Part shown: positions 38,081 through 46,840 of the stretch, one piece after another | Numbering within the stretch: position 1 is the stretch's first letter | How the letters are laid out: every line of letters starts with the position of its first letter | Assembly: GCF_001421535.1 (NCBI RefSeq) | Contig: NZ_LMKN01000001.1 | Coordinates: 1 to 64,000, forward strand | Source of the DNA: Sphingomonas sp. Leaf20 | GTDB lineage: Bacteria > Pseudomonadota > Alphaproteobacteria > Sphingomonadales > Sphingomonadaceae | Length of the DNA stretch: 64,000 nucleotides | Direction of reading: 5' to 3' | Program-made: the position numbers and the translations under genes | Notes under the pieces: model-generated | The model's input: the letters and a program-made list of their open reading frames with translations, nothing else | Database searches by the model: none | What the model was told of the DNA's origin: nothing

Positions 38081-39355
38081 ATGCCGATCCTCGACCCCAT
38101 CGCCTTCGAAGGCACGCTCTCCTTACGAGATCATTCCGCCCCAATTCGCTTCGATGCCGGCATCGACAACGAGGGCGGGCTTATGCTGAGCCTGGGCGAT
38201 ATAAGGCCAGCCCGGGCCGGAACCGTCTTCCATCCGCAAGGCGAACTTCTTCAACCGCAAGTCGCCTGCTCGCTCACCGGTCGCTCCGCGGATGGCTGGC
38301 GGTTCGCCACCGATGCGCTCTACGTCACCAGCTGGCGTCGGCCGCCCGATGATCGGGTCGAGCTTGAGGCAGACGCCGGCCTGGCCACGTTCAGCCGCGA
38401 TGCGCCGCCCGATCATCAAGACGTCCGTGCGTGGTATGTCCGCAAGCTTGGCACCTTCCATGGTATTGAGCGGCAAACCAACCTTGGCCGACTAGTCTTC
38501 ACCGGCCATGCCGAGCGTCCGTCCCAGGCACCATCGGCCATCATCGCTCTGCATGCGGGTACGCAGGAGGTGCCAGGCTGGTGGGACGAGAGCGAGCGCT
38601 TCCTGATACATTTATCGCGCGTCCTCTCGTTCGCGAGCGGCGTCTACGTGCTGCCGGTCTACGAGCTGTCGGTCCGTCACGGCGTGAAGACGTTGCGCGT
38701 GGTGCGGCGAAGTCCCTCCCCTGCTCCCTACATGCCGCCCTTCGACATGCTCTTCATGAACCAGATATTCGCGACCGCTGTCGCCTCGTACGAGGAGCGG
38801 CCCGATGCGGTCGAGCGGCTGGAACCCGCCATCCGCTGGATGACCGCCACAGTGTTCTACGAAGAGAGCCGGCTCATCAACGCGATGAGCGCACTCGAAA
38901 GCATCCTTGCCCGCTCTGACTTTCCCGATCTTTTCATGACGCCAGACGCCTTTCGTGACCTTCGCGGGCGCGTGCGTCGCTTTCTCCGCGCGGAGCGCGC
39001 GCCATCACGCATGGGCGGCAAGGCCGACGAGTTGAACCGCCGCCCATTCCGCGACAAGGTCGAGGACCTGTTGACGTCTCACGCGATTGTTACAAGCGAC
39101 CTTCCGGTCGGCTGGCTGCGCGCCGTCACCGACGCTCGCAACGTGATCGTTCATACCGGGGTCGCGCCCGACCTGTCCGCCCCCGATGCGCGCCTGCTCG
39201 ATCATATCGTTTGGGCGCGGGAGGTGGTGACGCGCATCATGCTCCATGCGATCGGCTTTTCCGGTCAATATCAGAGCTGGCTGCACCGGTCCGAGTATCT
39301 GAGCTTCCCTGGGTGTCGCCCGATGGCAGAGATCGCAGCGGAAAGTACCGGTTGA
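38081..39355 (+). CDS. ApeA-like HEPN-domain defence protein
   Basis: A 424-residue protein. The N-terminal half (about 1-190) is beta-rich and fits the ApeA N-terminal domain. The C-terminal half is a helical HEPN domain with the ribonuclease motif R-x4-H: Arg353 and His358 in DARNVIVHTG, preceded by a helix with INAMSALESILAR. ApeA-type HEPN proteins are reported single-gene anti-phage systems that are presumed to cut RNA on infection. The start is at 38081, because upstream sequence is not conserved in character. It is on the same strand as its neighbours but probably has its own promoter in the 215 bases before it. Confidence 0.8.
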   Translation: MPILDPIAFEGTLSLRDHSAPIRFDAGIDNEGGLMLSLGDIRPARAGTVFHPQGELLQPQVACSLTGRSADGWRFATDALYVTSWRRPPDDRVELEADAGLATFSRDAPPDHQDVRAWYVRKLGTFHGIERQTNLGRLVFTGHAERPSQAPSAIIALHAGTQEVPGWWDESERFLIHLSRVLSFASGVYVLPVYELSVRHGVKTLRVVRRSPSPAPYMPPFDMLFMNQIFATAVASYEERPDAVERLEPAIRWMTATVFYEESRLINAMSALESILARSDFPDLFMTPDAFRDLRGRVRRFLRAERAPSRMGGKADELNRRPFRDKVEDLLTSHAIVTSDLPVGWLRAVTDARNVIVHTGVAPDLSAPDARLLDHIVWAREVVTRIMLHAIGFSGQYQSWLHRSEYLSFPGCRPMAEIAAESTG

Positions 39356-39372
39356 GCTGGAATCCTGCTCGG

Positions 39373-39846
39373 TCAGGAGTGATTGTCACTACCTACCTGC
39401 TCAATCAGCTGTACAAGGCGTTCGCCGTTCTCGCAAAGCCAGTGGCCCTGCTCCTCGCAGTGCTTGAACATACGGTCCAACAACCGTGCGTCGTTCGCGA
39501 GCATCGCCTCGCACCCATGTAGAAAGCCGAGCTCGGCGCGTAGATTGCGTGGTCGCTCCGCGAACACCACCCCAGCATCCTCCCCCATTAGGGTCTCATG
39601 GGCTCGCCGGTAAAACCAGTAGCTGGCCCGTACGCGAGGTCGATGAATGCAGACGAACCGGCGGGGCCATGCATCGAGATCTTGCTCGCTCCATCCTGTA
39701 AACAGGTCGCCGACGTTCCATTTCTGCAGCTTCCGCCGCTCGTCCCGCCCAAGCGATCTCTCCGCGCGCTTATCGTCGCGCCGCTGCAGCTCCGTGGCGG
39801 CTTTATTTCGCTCAGAGCCGGTGTTTTTTAGGTATGCTTCCGGATC
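39373..39846 (-). pseudogene. 5'-truncated gene relic (C-terminal about 158 codons)
   Basis: A continuous minus-strand frame from an in-frame TAG at 39847-39849 to a stop at 39373. The translation reads like a real soluble protein (KLQKWNVGDLFTGWSEQDL, FVCIHRPRVRASYWFYRR, CEEQGHWLCENGERLVQLI), but no ATG, GTG or TTG occurs before Met at 39588, in the middle of the coherent part. The gene thus seems to have lost its 5' end where the helicase-nuclease unit joins. The alternative is a short gene from 39588 (71 residues). Family not recognised. Confidence 0.6.
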
Positions 39847-39955
39847 CTACACAGCGAGAGCTAGAAATAAAACGATCCTGGAGCGGTGGCCTTTTCGACA
39901 GCACCCGATAGTCTGCGGAGATCGGAAGCCGAAAGCAGTTAGGTTGGAGATTATT

Positions 39956-42439
39956 ATGTTGGACTTCAACGCACTAGGCGGGGGCGGAGGCAACGGTGCT
40001 CCAGTTCTGGAGCCTCGGAAAATCTTCACCACTCTTGTTCGACAACCCCGCTTTCGGTTTCCATCCGCGAACCAGGGTGAGGTATTGGATAAGTGGTTCG
40101 ATCTTCGCGGACGTCGAGATAACACTATAAAGATGAATACTGGTTCTGGTAAGATGCTCGTTGGACTGCTAGCGCTCCAAAGCTGTCTCAACGAGGGCGT
40201 CGGCCCAGCCGTTTATGTCGTTCCTGACAACTACCTTCTCCATCAGGTTTTAACTGAAGCACGTGACCTAGGCATTGTCGCAACCGGAGATGCGGATGAT
40301 CCCGCGTTCCTTGCTGGTCGTACCATCTTGGTTATCAATATACATAAGCTAGTTAACGGCAAGTCGGTGTTCGGTGTTGGGGGGATACGAAAGCCAATCG
40401 GATCTATTGTGATAGACGACGCCCACGCGTGCCTTTCGACTGTAGACGATCAGTTTTCAATATCGTTACCAGCTATTCATCCTGTGTATAACGAGCTTCT
40501 TCGTATTTTTGAGGATGACTTGAGAGCCCAATCAGAGGTTGGCCTGGTTGAGTTAAAGAATGGTGATCCCCAAGCATTGATGCTCATACCGTTCTGGGCT
40601 TGGCACCAAAAGCGCGAACAGGTCATCTCCATTCTTCATTCGCACCGGGAAGATGACGGTCTCTTATTCAAGTGGCCTTTGCTCAAGGACGTACTCGCGA
40701 TCTGTCAATGCGCAGTTGGTGGAGCGGGCTTAGAGATAGCCCCACGCTGCGTACCGATCGAGAAGATCGCCGCATTCCAGCATGCTAAGCGACGGATCTA
40801 CATGACCGCAACGCTAGCCGACGACGGTGTCCTTGTGACGAAACTCGATGCCGACCCAGGCATGGTCTCGTCGCCTATCAAACCGAAGGGAGCTGGCGAA
40901 ATCGGGGATCGTATGATCGTCGTTCCGCAGGAGATAAACACCAATATTGTGGAAGGCGACGTTAAAGCTCTGGCAGTTGAGATCGCTAGAACTAAGAACG
41001 TTGCTGTTATCGTACCGTCTGATCGCAGGGCGGCTTTCTGGTCGGACGTTGCTGGCCAGATTCTAAAAAGTGACACAATCGCATTGGGAGTCGATCGTCT
41101 AAAGGGGGGAGAACATGTAGGTATCACTGTTCTCGTCAACAGATATGACGGTGTTGACCTACCTGATGACGCTTGCCGTCTGTTGATAATCGACGGCTTA
41201 CCAGAGTTTCTAGGACTACTCGATAGGATAGAATCCTCGGTATTGGAGGGCACCGATTTAGAGTTGCTTCGCCAAGTTCAAAAGGTGGAACAAGGCATGG
41301 GCCGCGGCGTTCGATCCTCCGAAGACCGCTGTGCAGTGCTGCTACTCGGCAACCGCCTGGCCCAGAGAATTAATCAACCTTCTGCAAGGTCCATGTTCAC
41401 GCCTGCGACACTTGCGCAATTGGATTTGGGGCGGGAGGTAACGCAACAGGTCAAGGGGCAACCGGCGAGCGCGCTTCGACCTCTTCTAGATTACTGCATC
41501 GAGGGAAACGTTCAATGGTGGCAAGCTGGTCGGTCCCGCCTCGCCCACGCACCAGAGGGACAAGCCAGTTGGGTAAATCCCTCGATAGTTTTGCAGAGAG
41601 AGGCTTTCGATCTCCTTGCAATGTCGCAAAGTAAGCAAGCAGAGCAGAAGCTGCAGCAAGCGGTGAACGCAGAGAGTGATCGCTCCGTGCGGGGCTACTT
41701 GAAGCAGCAGCTTGCTGAGGCTCTTACAATAACAGATCCCGCTGAGGCTCAGGCCGTCCTATTATCGGCGGTTTCCGACAACCGGCGTGTCGTGAAACCG
41801 ATCGCCGGTATAACGCACACACGGATTACGGCGCCCGCGGTACAAGCCGAGGCAAGCCTGTCGTTTATCTCGTCGCGCTGTATCAACCCAAACCAGATAG
41901 TCCTTCTTGCGAACGCTCTCGCGGACGACTTGGTATGGGACGAACTTCGTACAGAACGCTTCGAAGCATCGATACGTGAGTTGGGAAAATTAGTTGGGTT
42001 TGGATCGCAACGGCCCGACAATGAATATCGTGACGGTGGCCCGGACAATCTTTGGGCCGTGGGCGGCCTGCACTTCTTCGTCATTGAGTGCAAGTCTGGC
42101 GTGAAGAACGACGGCCGCCTTATCTCGAAGGATCACTGTAATCAGTTGCTAGGATCTATATCTTGGTTTCGTCTAAATTACGACGCAAGCTGCACTTACA
42201 CTCCTATCCTCATCGAGCCAGTGAGTAGGTTTCAGCAGGAGGCTTCGCCTTCTTCTGATATGCGAGTGATTGATGATGAAAAGCTGAGGGCGTTACGGGA
42301 CGCTATTCGATCGTTCGGCGGGGCGGTGGCATCGCTTGGAACATTCAATGATGCATCGGCAGTAGCTGCGTTACTTGATAGTCACCAATTCACCGCTGCA
42401 AAGTTCCCAACTCGTTACACAAAGGCGTTTTCTAAATAG
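39956..42439 (+). CDS. DEAD/DEAH-type helicase fused to a PD-(D/E)xK nuclease domain
   Basis: An 827-residue protein starting at the ATG at 39956 behind GGAG. The N-terminal SF2 helicase core has Walker A MNTGSGKM (Lys66, Met67 in place of Thr/Ser), motif II VIDDAHAC (Asp154-Asp155-Ala-His157), motif III-like MTATL, and motif VI QGMGRGVRS (446-454). The C-terminal part (about 640-827) carries a PD-(D/E)xK-like site: Asp697 in GPDNLW, then Glu711 and Lys713 in VIECKSG. This layout suggests a single-protein restriction or defence enzyme. It sits at the end of a defence-gene cluster. The Met in Walker A may weaken ATP use, or may be a family trait. Confidence 0.8.
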   Translation: MLDFNALGGGGGNGAPVLEPRKIFTTLVRQPRFRFPSANQGEVLDKWFDLRGRRDNTIKMNTGSGKMLVGLLALQSCLNEGVGPAVYVVPDNYLLHQVLTEARDLGIVATGDADDPAFLAGRTILVINIHKLVNGKSVFGVGGIRKPIGSIVIDDAHACLSTVDDQFSISLPAIHPVYNELLRIFEDDLRAQSEVGLVELKNGDPQALMLIPFWAWHQKREQVISILHSHREDDGLLFKWPLLKDVLAICQCAVGGAGLEIAPRCVPIEKIAAFQHAKRRIYMTATLADDGVLVTKLDADPGMVSSPIKPKGAGEIGDRMIVVPQEINTNIVEGDVKALAVEIARTKNVAVIVPSDRRAAFWSDVAGQILKSDTIALGVDRLKGGEHVGITVLVNRYDGVDLPDDACRLLIIDGLPEFLGLLDRIESSVLEGTDLELLRQVQKVEQGMGRGVRSSEDRCAVLLLGNRLAQRINQPSARSMFTPATLAQLDLGREVTQQVKGQPASALRPLLDYCIEGNVQWWQAGRSRLAHAPEGQASWVNPSIVLQREAFDLLAMSQSKQAEQKLQQAVNAESDRSVRGYLKQQLAEALTITDPAEAQAVLLSAVSDNRRVVKPIAGITHTRITAPAVQAEASLSFISSRCINPNQIVLLANALADDLVWDELRTERFEASIRELGKLVGFGSQRPDNEYRDGGPDNLWAVGGLHFFVIECKSGVKNDGRLISKDHCNQLLGSISWFRLNYDASCTYTPILIEPVSRFQQEASPSSDMRVIDDEKLRALRDAIRSFGGAVASLGTFNDASAVAALLDSHQFTAAKFPTRYTKAFSK

Positions 42440-42848
42440 AAATCGTGGTGGTGTCGGTCGGTCCTTTTCGCAGCGGCTGTCCGACACCTATGGTGCATCG
42501 CCCCCCCCACTTGGCCATCCCTGACTCGCCGGTGCCTTTAGGGTATACCCCCAGCGCATCCTTCCAGGCCGGTCCTTTTTAGATCAATAGATGATCCATA
42601 GAATTCGGGGCTATTTGTTGCCTTGGTCCGGCTGAAGTCCCAGCCAAGGAGGACCATACGGCACCCAATCAAACAACACCGTCGATTTCTCACTGCAGGG
42701 GTAAGTATCTAAGTATCAGGGTTTCTGTCTTAGCATCACGATCCTCGGCAGCGGTGTCGCGGGCATCGCAAAACCCTCGACTTATATGATGATTGCTGGC
42801 GACGCCTGGCAAAGGATCCGTCACAGGAAGCCGTTAAGTCCTGTGGGA
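42440..42848. other. Intergenic scar between defence and metal-resistance regions
   Basis: About 410 bases without a supported gene. An 8-bp inverted repeat GGTGTCGG (42450-42457)/CCGACACC (42481-42488) follows the helicase gene and may be a terminator or a mobile-element end. Near 42735 a short frame reads ITILGSGVAGIAKPS, resembling a nucleotide-binding start, but it is not followed by a coherent protein. The stretch looks like the junction of two insertions. Confidence 0.5.
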
Positions 42849-43253
42849 CTACTCAGGAGGCGCAAGGGCTTCGATGATCCGACAGTCGGCGACGGTGTTC
42901 CGGCTACAGGAATCTATCAGCGCATCGAGTTCACCAGCCAGTGCGGTGAGATCGGCAATCTTACGCCTGATCGCGTCGCGGTGTTGATTGGCAACGACAT
43001 CAACAGCGATGCAGGACTGATCTCGTCGATCGGCAAGCCCCATCAACTCGCGTACTTGGTCGATCGAGAAGCCAAGATCGCGGGCACGACGAATGAAGGA
43101 CAGGCGGCGCAGGTGCGCACCCTCATAGGTCCGATAGTTCCCCGCCGATCGCGCAGGTGCCGGCAGCAAGCCAATCTGCTCATAGTAGCGGATCGTTTCG
43201 ACCTTCGTGCCAGTCGCACCAGCCAATTTTCCGATTGTCAGTTTCTCAGACAC
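42849..43253 (-). CDS. MerR family metal-responsive regulator (CadR/PbrR/ZntR-like)
   Basis: A 134-residue activator. The N-terminal winged helix is LTIGKLAGATGTKVETIRYYEQIGLL, then a dimer helix. The metal loop has Cys in DQSCIAVD and a C-terminal pair in DSCSRNTVADCRIIEAL, as in divalent-metal MerR proteins for Cd, Pb or Zn. The GTG at 43253 is preferred because GAGGG lies nine bases upstream and because an ATG at 43286 would place coding sequence over the operator. It is divergent from the CDF transporter gene and should activate that operon when metal binds. Confidence 0.88.
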   Translation of the reverse strand: MSEKLTIGKLAGATGTKVETIRYYEQIGLLPAPARSAGNYRTYEGAHLRRLSFIRRARDLGFSIDQVRELMGLADRRDQSCIAVDVVANQHRDAIRRKIADLTALAGELDALIDSCSRNTVADCRIIEALAPPE

Positions 43254-43258
43254 AGCGC

Positions 43259-43291
43259 TTGACCCTCTAGCGACTAGAGGGTGCATATAGG
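43259..43291 (+). promoter_or_regulatory. MerR-type operator/promoter of the metal-resistance operon
   Basis: A perfect inverted repeat with 9-base arms, ACCCTCTAG (43262-43270) and CTAGAGGGT (43274-43282), around CGA. It lies between a -35 box TTGACC (43259-43264) and a -10 region at about 43284-43291 (CATATAGG). The long spacer of about 19-21 bases is the hallmark of MerR-activated promoters, and the arms match the CadR/PbrR/ZntR operator pattern. Confidence 0.85.
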
Positions 43292-43322
43292 CTGTCAGAT
43301 CGATTCTATCGAGGTGGCGAAC

Positions 43323-43985
43323 ATGGCCTGCACAAGCTGCGCGTCCGACAAGGCGGGTACTCTCAACGATCCAAAGTGGCGCCGGGCGCTATGGATCGCG
43401 CTTGCCGTCAATGGCGGCATGTTCGTTATCGAGATCATAGCCGGCATCACGGGCGGATCGAAGGCGCTCCAAGCCGACGCGCTCGACTTTTTTGGTGACA
43501 CCGCGAACTACGCAATCAGTCTTGGTGTTGCCGGAATGGCGATAGCCTGGCGCGCACGCGCTGCGATGTTGAAGGGGGCGACGCTTGCTTTGCTAGGCGT
43601 CTATGTCCTGTTCGCGGCGGGATGGGGTGCGCTCCACGACGCGACGCCCCATGCCGACATTATGGGTGTGGTCGGCATCGCCGCGCTGATGGCGAACCTT
43701 GTCGTCGCGGTCATGCTGTACCGCTTCCGAAGCGGTGACGCGAACATGAGGTCAGTATGGATTTGCTCGCGCAATGACGCGATTGGCAACATTGCCGTCG
43801 TGCTAGCCGCAGGCGGGGTGTTCGGCCTCAACAGCGCGTGGCCTGATCTTGCCGTCGCCACCTTGATGGCTGTGTTGGGCATATCGGGCGGTGTTCAGAT
43901 CATGCGGCAGGCACGCGCCGAAATGCGTAGCGAGCCCTCACCCGTCCCCGCTACTTACCAGCAGTCGTTACATGGCAGTCGGTAA
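43323..43985 (+). CDS. Cation diffusion facilitator (CDF) metal efflux transporter
   Basis: A 220-residue short CDF protein starting at the ATG at 43323 with GAGGTGG upstream. It opens with MACTSCASDKAG, a cysteine pair that may bind metal. About six membrane helices follow, with site A residues in QADALDFFGD (Asp-x3-Asp instead of His-x3-Asp) and in SRNDAIGN. An Asp in the first site is common in Cd, Co or Fe/Mn-type members. It lacks the long cytoplasmic C-terminal domain. It exports divalent cations from cytoplasm to periplasm, from where CzcCBA can remove them. First gene of the operon under the MerR operator. Confidence 0.88.
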   Translation: MACTSCASDKAGTLNDPKWRRALWIALAVNGGMFVIEIIAGITGGSKALQADALDFFGDTANYAISLGVAGMAIAWRARAAMLKGATLALLGVYVLFAAGWGALHDATPHADIMGVVGIAALMANLVVAVMLYRFRSGDANMRSVWICSRNDAIGNIAVVLAAGGVFGLNSAWPDLAVATLMAVLGISGGVQIMRQARAEMRSEPSPVPATYQQSLHGSR

Positions 43986-44004
43986 GCTGCTAAGACGCGG
44001 GCCG

Positions 44005-44340
44005 ATGCACCGCCTTTCCGCCCTGTTCCTCAGTTTCATGCTCGTGCTTATGCTCGGGCTTGGATCAGTCGCGCATGCGACCGAAGGCGTGACGTGCATT
44101 GATACCACAGCGGTCAGCTCCCTCGATCATTGCGACGGCGACGCTGACCAAGTGCCGGCAGACGCCGACAAGGCGTATCCTCACCATCATGGCGGTTGCC
44201 ACGGCCATCATGTCGGCGTGCCGTTCGCGTCCGATTCAACCGGACCAGCCAGCAGCGTTCGTATGAATGCGTCGGTGTGGCGCAATGCGCCCAAGGCCCC
44301 GGTAGCGTCGGACCCAGCCCTACGTCCTCCCCAAGCCTGA
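44005..44340 (+). CDS. Small His-rich periplasmic protein of the czc operon
   Basis: A 111-residue precursor with a signal peptide (LSALFLSFMLVLMLGLGSVAHA). The mature part has two cysteines (VTCIDTT, LDHCDGDAD) and a His-rich stretch PHHHGGCHGHHVG, well suited to bind Zn, Co or Cd. A start at 43972 would add 11 residues and overlap the transporter gene. It lies between the CDF and czcC genes on the same strand, suggesting a periplasmic metal buffer or chaperone for the efflux system. Confidence 0.75.
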   Translation: MHRLSALFLSFMLVLMLGLGSVAHATEGVTCIDTTAVSSLDHCDGDADQVPADADKAYPHHHGGCHGHHVGVPFASDSTGPASSVRMNASVWRNAPKAPVASDPALRPPQA

Positions 44341-44405
44341 CCAACGCCTAATCTCGCCGGGAAAGCCCGTGCGGATGCTCAAAGGTTCGTCAGGAGTCCG
44401 TTCCC

Positions 44406-45671
44406 ATGCACCGTTTTATTGCGGCCTTATTGGCCGTGGCGTCATGCGCGTCGATCGCGCAGGCGCAGTCAGCCGATCCAACATCGACCAGTCCCCCGCT
44501 TACCCTTGATCAGGCGCTTTCACTTGCCGGAGCGACCGCCCCTAGCCTTGAGGCTGCCACAGCAGCCGTCCGGGCAGCAGAGGCAGGCCGCACGGTTGCC
44601 GGCTACCGCCCTAACCCGTCGATCGTCGCCGAGACCGAGAACATTGCCGGTAGCGGTCAATATCGCGGCCTTCGCAGCGCCGAGACAACAGCAGGATTGG
44701 CACTACCGATCGAGCTGGGTGGCAAACGATCGGCACGGATCGCCGTCGCGGATGCGATTGGTAATCGAGCGCGGATAGGCACGGCGTTGGCTGAGGCTGA
44801 TCTACGGCTTGCCGTCACTCAGCTCTACATCGAGGCGACAGCAGCGGAGCGTCGGCTTGTGATCGCCCGTCAGCAGGCCGGTATCGCCCGCGAGGCTTTG
44901 CGTGCAGCCGGCGTCCGCGTTCAGGCGGGGCGAGCATCACCGCTCGAACAGCAGCGAGCCGATGTATTGCGGATCAACGCGGAGACGGCTGTGGAGCGCT
45001 CGCAGCGGCTTGCCGAGGTCGCGCGAAGCAATCTTGCCCGACGGATCGGCCAACCCCTCACAGGACCGTTGGACTTGGCGTGGTTCGGCCGTGTCGAGAG
45101 CTTTGGTCCAGCGCGGCCGATCGAGACCGCCGGGACGCTGGCATTGGCAGCGACACGCGCGGACGTAAAAACGGCAGAGGCCCAGGTGCGGCTTGCCAGG
45201 TCGCAGCGCATTCCCGACGTGACACTCAGCGCCAGCGCACGACGGCTTGAGGCTACGAACGACGTGGCAGCGGTGTTCGGCCTGTCGATCCCGTTTCCGC
45301 TGTTCAACAACGGCAAGGCGGCAGTGGCGCAGGCGCGGGCGCAGACCGATTCGGCGCAGGCGCTACGTCGCGCGGCCGAGCTGGATACCGCGCAGGATAT
45401 CGCAAGCGCACAGGCGAACGTCGCGAATGCCGCGACGACCGCTCGCAACGCCAGCGGGCCGGCATTGGCATCGGCAAGCGAAGCCGCTCGGATTGCCCGG
45501 ATCGGCTACCGGGAGGGCAAGTTCGGTCAGCTCGATTTGTTGGATGCCGAACGTACCCTGTCCGAAACACGAACCGCCGCGATCGATGCGCTCGCCACCT
45601 ATCACGACGCCAAGGCACGCCTCGAACGGCTCGTTGCCGCAGCGCCCTCGCCCGAGGAAACCAATCAATGA
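44406..45671 (+). CDS. czcC: CzcC-type outer-membrane efflux protein (TolC family)
   Basis: A 421-residue precursor. The signal peptide ends AQAQ. The repeated long helical regions of the TolC fold are visible (LDQALSLAGATAPSLEAATAAVRAAEAGR; GRASPLEQQRADVLRINAETAVERSQRLAEV), with the typical YREGKFGQLDLLDAERTLSETR near the end. It forms the outer-membrane channel of the CzcCBA pump. It ends with a four-base overlap with czcB. Confidence 0.9.
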   Translation: MHRFIAALLAVASCASIAQAQSADPTSTSPPLTLDQALSLAGATAPSLEAATAAVRAAEAGRTVAGYRPNPSIVAETENIAGSGQYRGLRSAETTAGLALPIELGGKRSARIAVADAIGNRARIGTALAEADLRLAVTQLYIEATAAERRLVIARQQAGIAREALRAAGVRVQAGRASPLEQQRADVLRINAETAVERSQRLAEVARSNLARRIGQPLTGPLDLAWFGRVESFGPARPIETAGTLALAATRADVKTAEAQVRLARSQRIPDVTLSASARRLEATNDVAAVFGLSIPFPLFNNGKAAVAQARAQTDSAQALRRAAELDTAQDIASAQANVANAATTARNASGPALASASEAARIARIGYREGKFGQLDLLDAERTLSETRTAAIDALATYHDAKARLERLVAAAPSPEETNQ

Positions 45672-46837
45672 CGAAGACCATCATGCGGGCGCTCGCGCCT
45701 ATGACCCTGGCTATCCTCCTTGCCGGATGCGGCGGGGGTGGCAGCAGCGAGGCCGGTGAGAAAGCCGGAGCCGAGAAGGCGGAAGGTGCCGAGGCCGGCG
45801 AAGCCAAGGAGGGCCCAAAGGATATTGTTACCCTGTCCGCCCAGCAGATCGCGGATGCCGGGATAGAGGTTACGCGTCCTACAGTAGGCGGCGTGGCCGG
45901 AGCGATCGAGCTATCGGCAACGATCGAGGGCGATCCTCAGGGTGTGCAGGTTGTGTCCACCTCCGTAGGCGGTCGGCTCGTTTCCCTCACCCGCAATCTC
46001 GGGCAGTCAGTCAGCCGGGGCGACCCGCTGGCTATCATCGAAAGCCGGGAAGCGGCATCACTGAAAGCGGAGGTAGAGGCTGCGCGCGCGCGTTCCGCAC
46101 TCGCCCAATCGAACCTTCGCCGCGAACAGCGCCTGTTCGCCGAACGCGTTTCGCCGGAGCAGGATCTGGTCGCGGCGCGAACGGCCGCAACGGAGGCCAG
46201 CATTGCCCTTCGTCTGGCGCAGCAGCAGTTGTCAGCGACGGGCAGCGGAGGCGGCGCGCTCAACCGCATCGCGGTCCGCTCGCCGATCGCCGGCCAAGTG
46301 ATCGCGCGATCGGCGACCCTCGGGCAGGCAGTCGCGGCCGATGCAGAGCTGTTCCGCGTCGCCGACCTGTCGAAGGTCACTGTCACCACATCACTCGTTC
46401 CCACGGATGCTGGTCGGGTGAAACCCGGCGTGCGTGTCGAAGTGACAGCGCCGGGGCGGCGTCAGGAGGGACGCGTCACGTTCGTGTCCCCCATTCTGGA
46501 CGAGACGACCCGATTGGTGCCGGTGATCGCCACCCTCGACAACGCCGGCAGCACATGGCGCGTCGGTGAGACGGTCAACGTATCGATCCTCGTTCCTGCG
46601 ACCGGGGACCGCACCGTCGCCGTACCATCGGCCGCAGTACAGATGATCGAGGACAAGTCGTTTGTGTTCGTCCGGACGGCGACAGGTTTCCGGGCAATTC
46701 CAGTGACACTTGGCCGCACCAATGGCGGACAGGTTACCGTAACGGCAGGCCTTACCGGCTCGGAGCGCATCGCTTCCACCAACAGCTTCACGCTCAAGGC
46801 CGAACTCGGCAAGGGCGCAGGCGGGGATGAGGACTGA
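45668..46837 (+). CDS. czcB: CzcB-type RND periplasmic adaptor, lipoprotein
   Basis: A 389-residue membrane-fusion protein. The lipobox is ILLAGC at about 17-22, so it is anchored in the inner membrane by lipid. A low-complexity Glu/Ala/Gly/Lys linker follows (SEAGEKAGAEKAEGAEAGEAKEG). Then come barrel-sandwich, alpha-hairpin (SLKAEVEAARARSALAQSNLRREQRLF) and beta-barrel domains (VKPGVRVEVTAPGR). It joins CzcA to CzcC. There is no His-rich N-terminal metal domain. Three bases separate its stop from czcA. Confidence 0.92.
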   Translation: MTKTIMRALAPMTLAILLAGCGGGGSSEAGEKAGAEKAEGAEAGEAKEGPKDIVTLSAQQIADAGIEVTRPTVGGVAGAIELSATIEGDPQGVQVVSTSVGGRLVSLTRNLGQSVSRGDPLAIIESREAASLKAEVEAARARSALAQSNLRREQRLFAERVSPEQDLVAARTAATEASIALRLAQQQLSATGSGGGALNRIAVRSPIAGQVIARSATLGQAVAADAELFRVADLSKVTVTTSLVPTDAGRVKPGVRVEVTAPGRRQEGRVTFVSPILDETTRLVPVIATLDNAGSTWRVGETVNVSILVPATGDRTVAVPSAAVQMIEDKSFVFVRTATGFRAIPVTLGRTNGGQVTVTAGLTGSERIASTNSFTLKAELGKGAGGDED

Positions 46838-46840
46838 GCC

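Noticed and set aside
42720..42848. Short frame resembling a flavoprotein N-terminus (ITILGSGVAGIAKPS)
   Set aside because: Not continued by a coherent protein and lacks a start signal.
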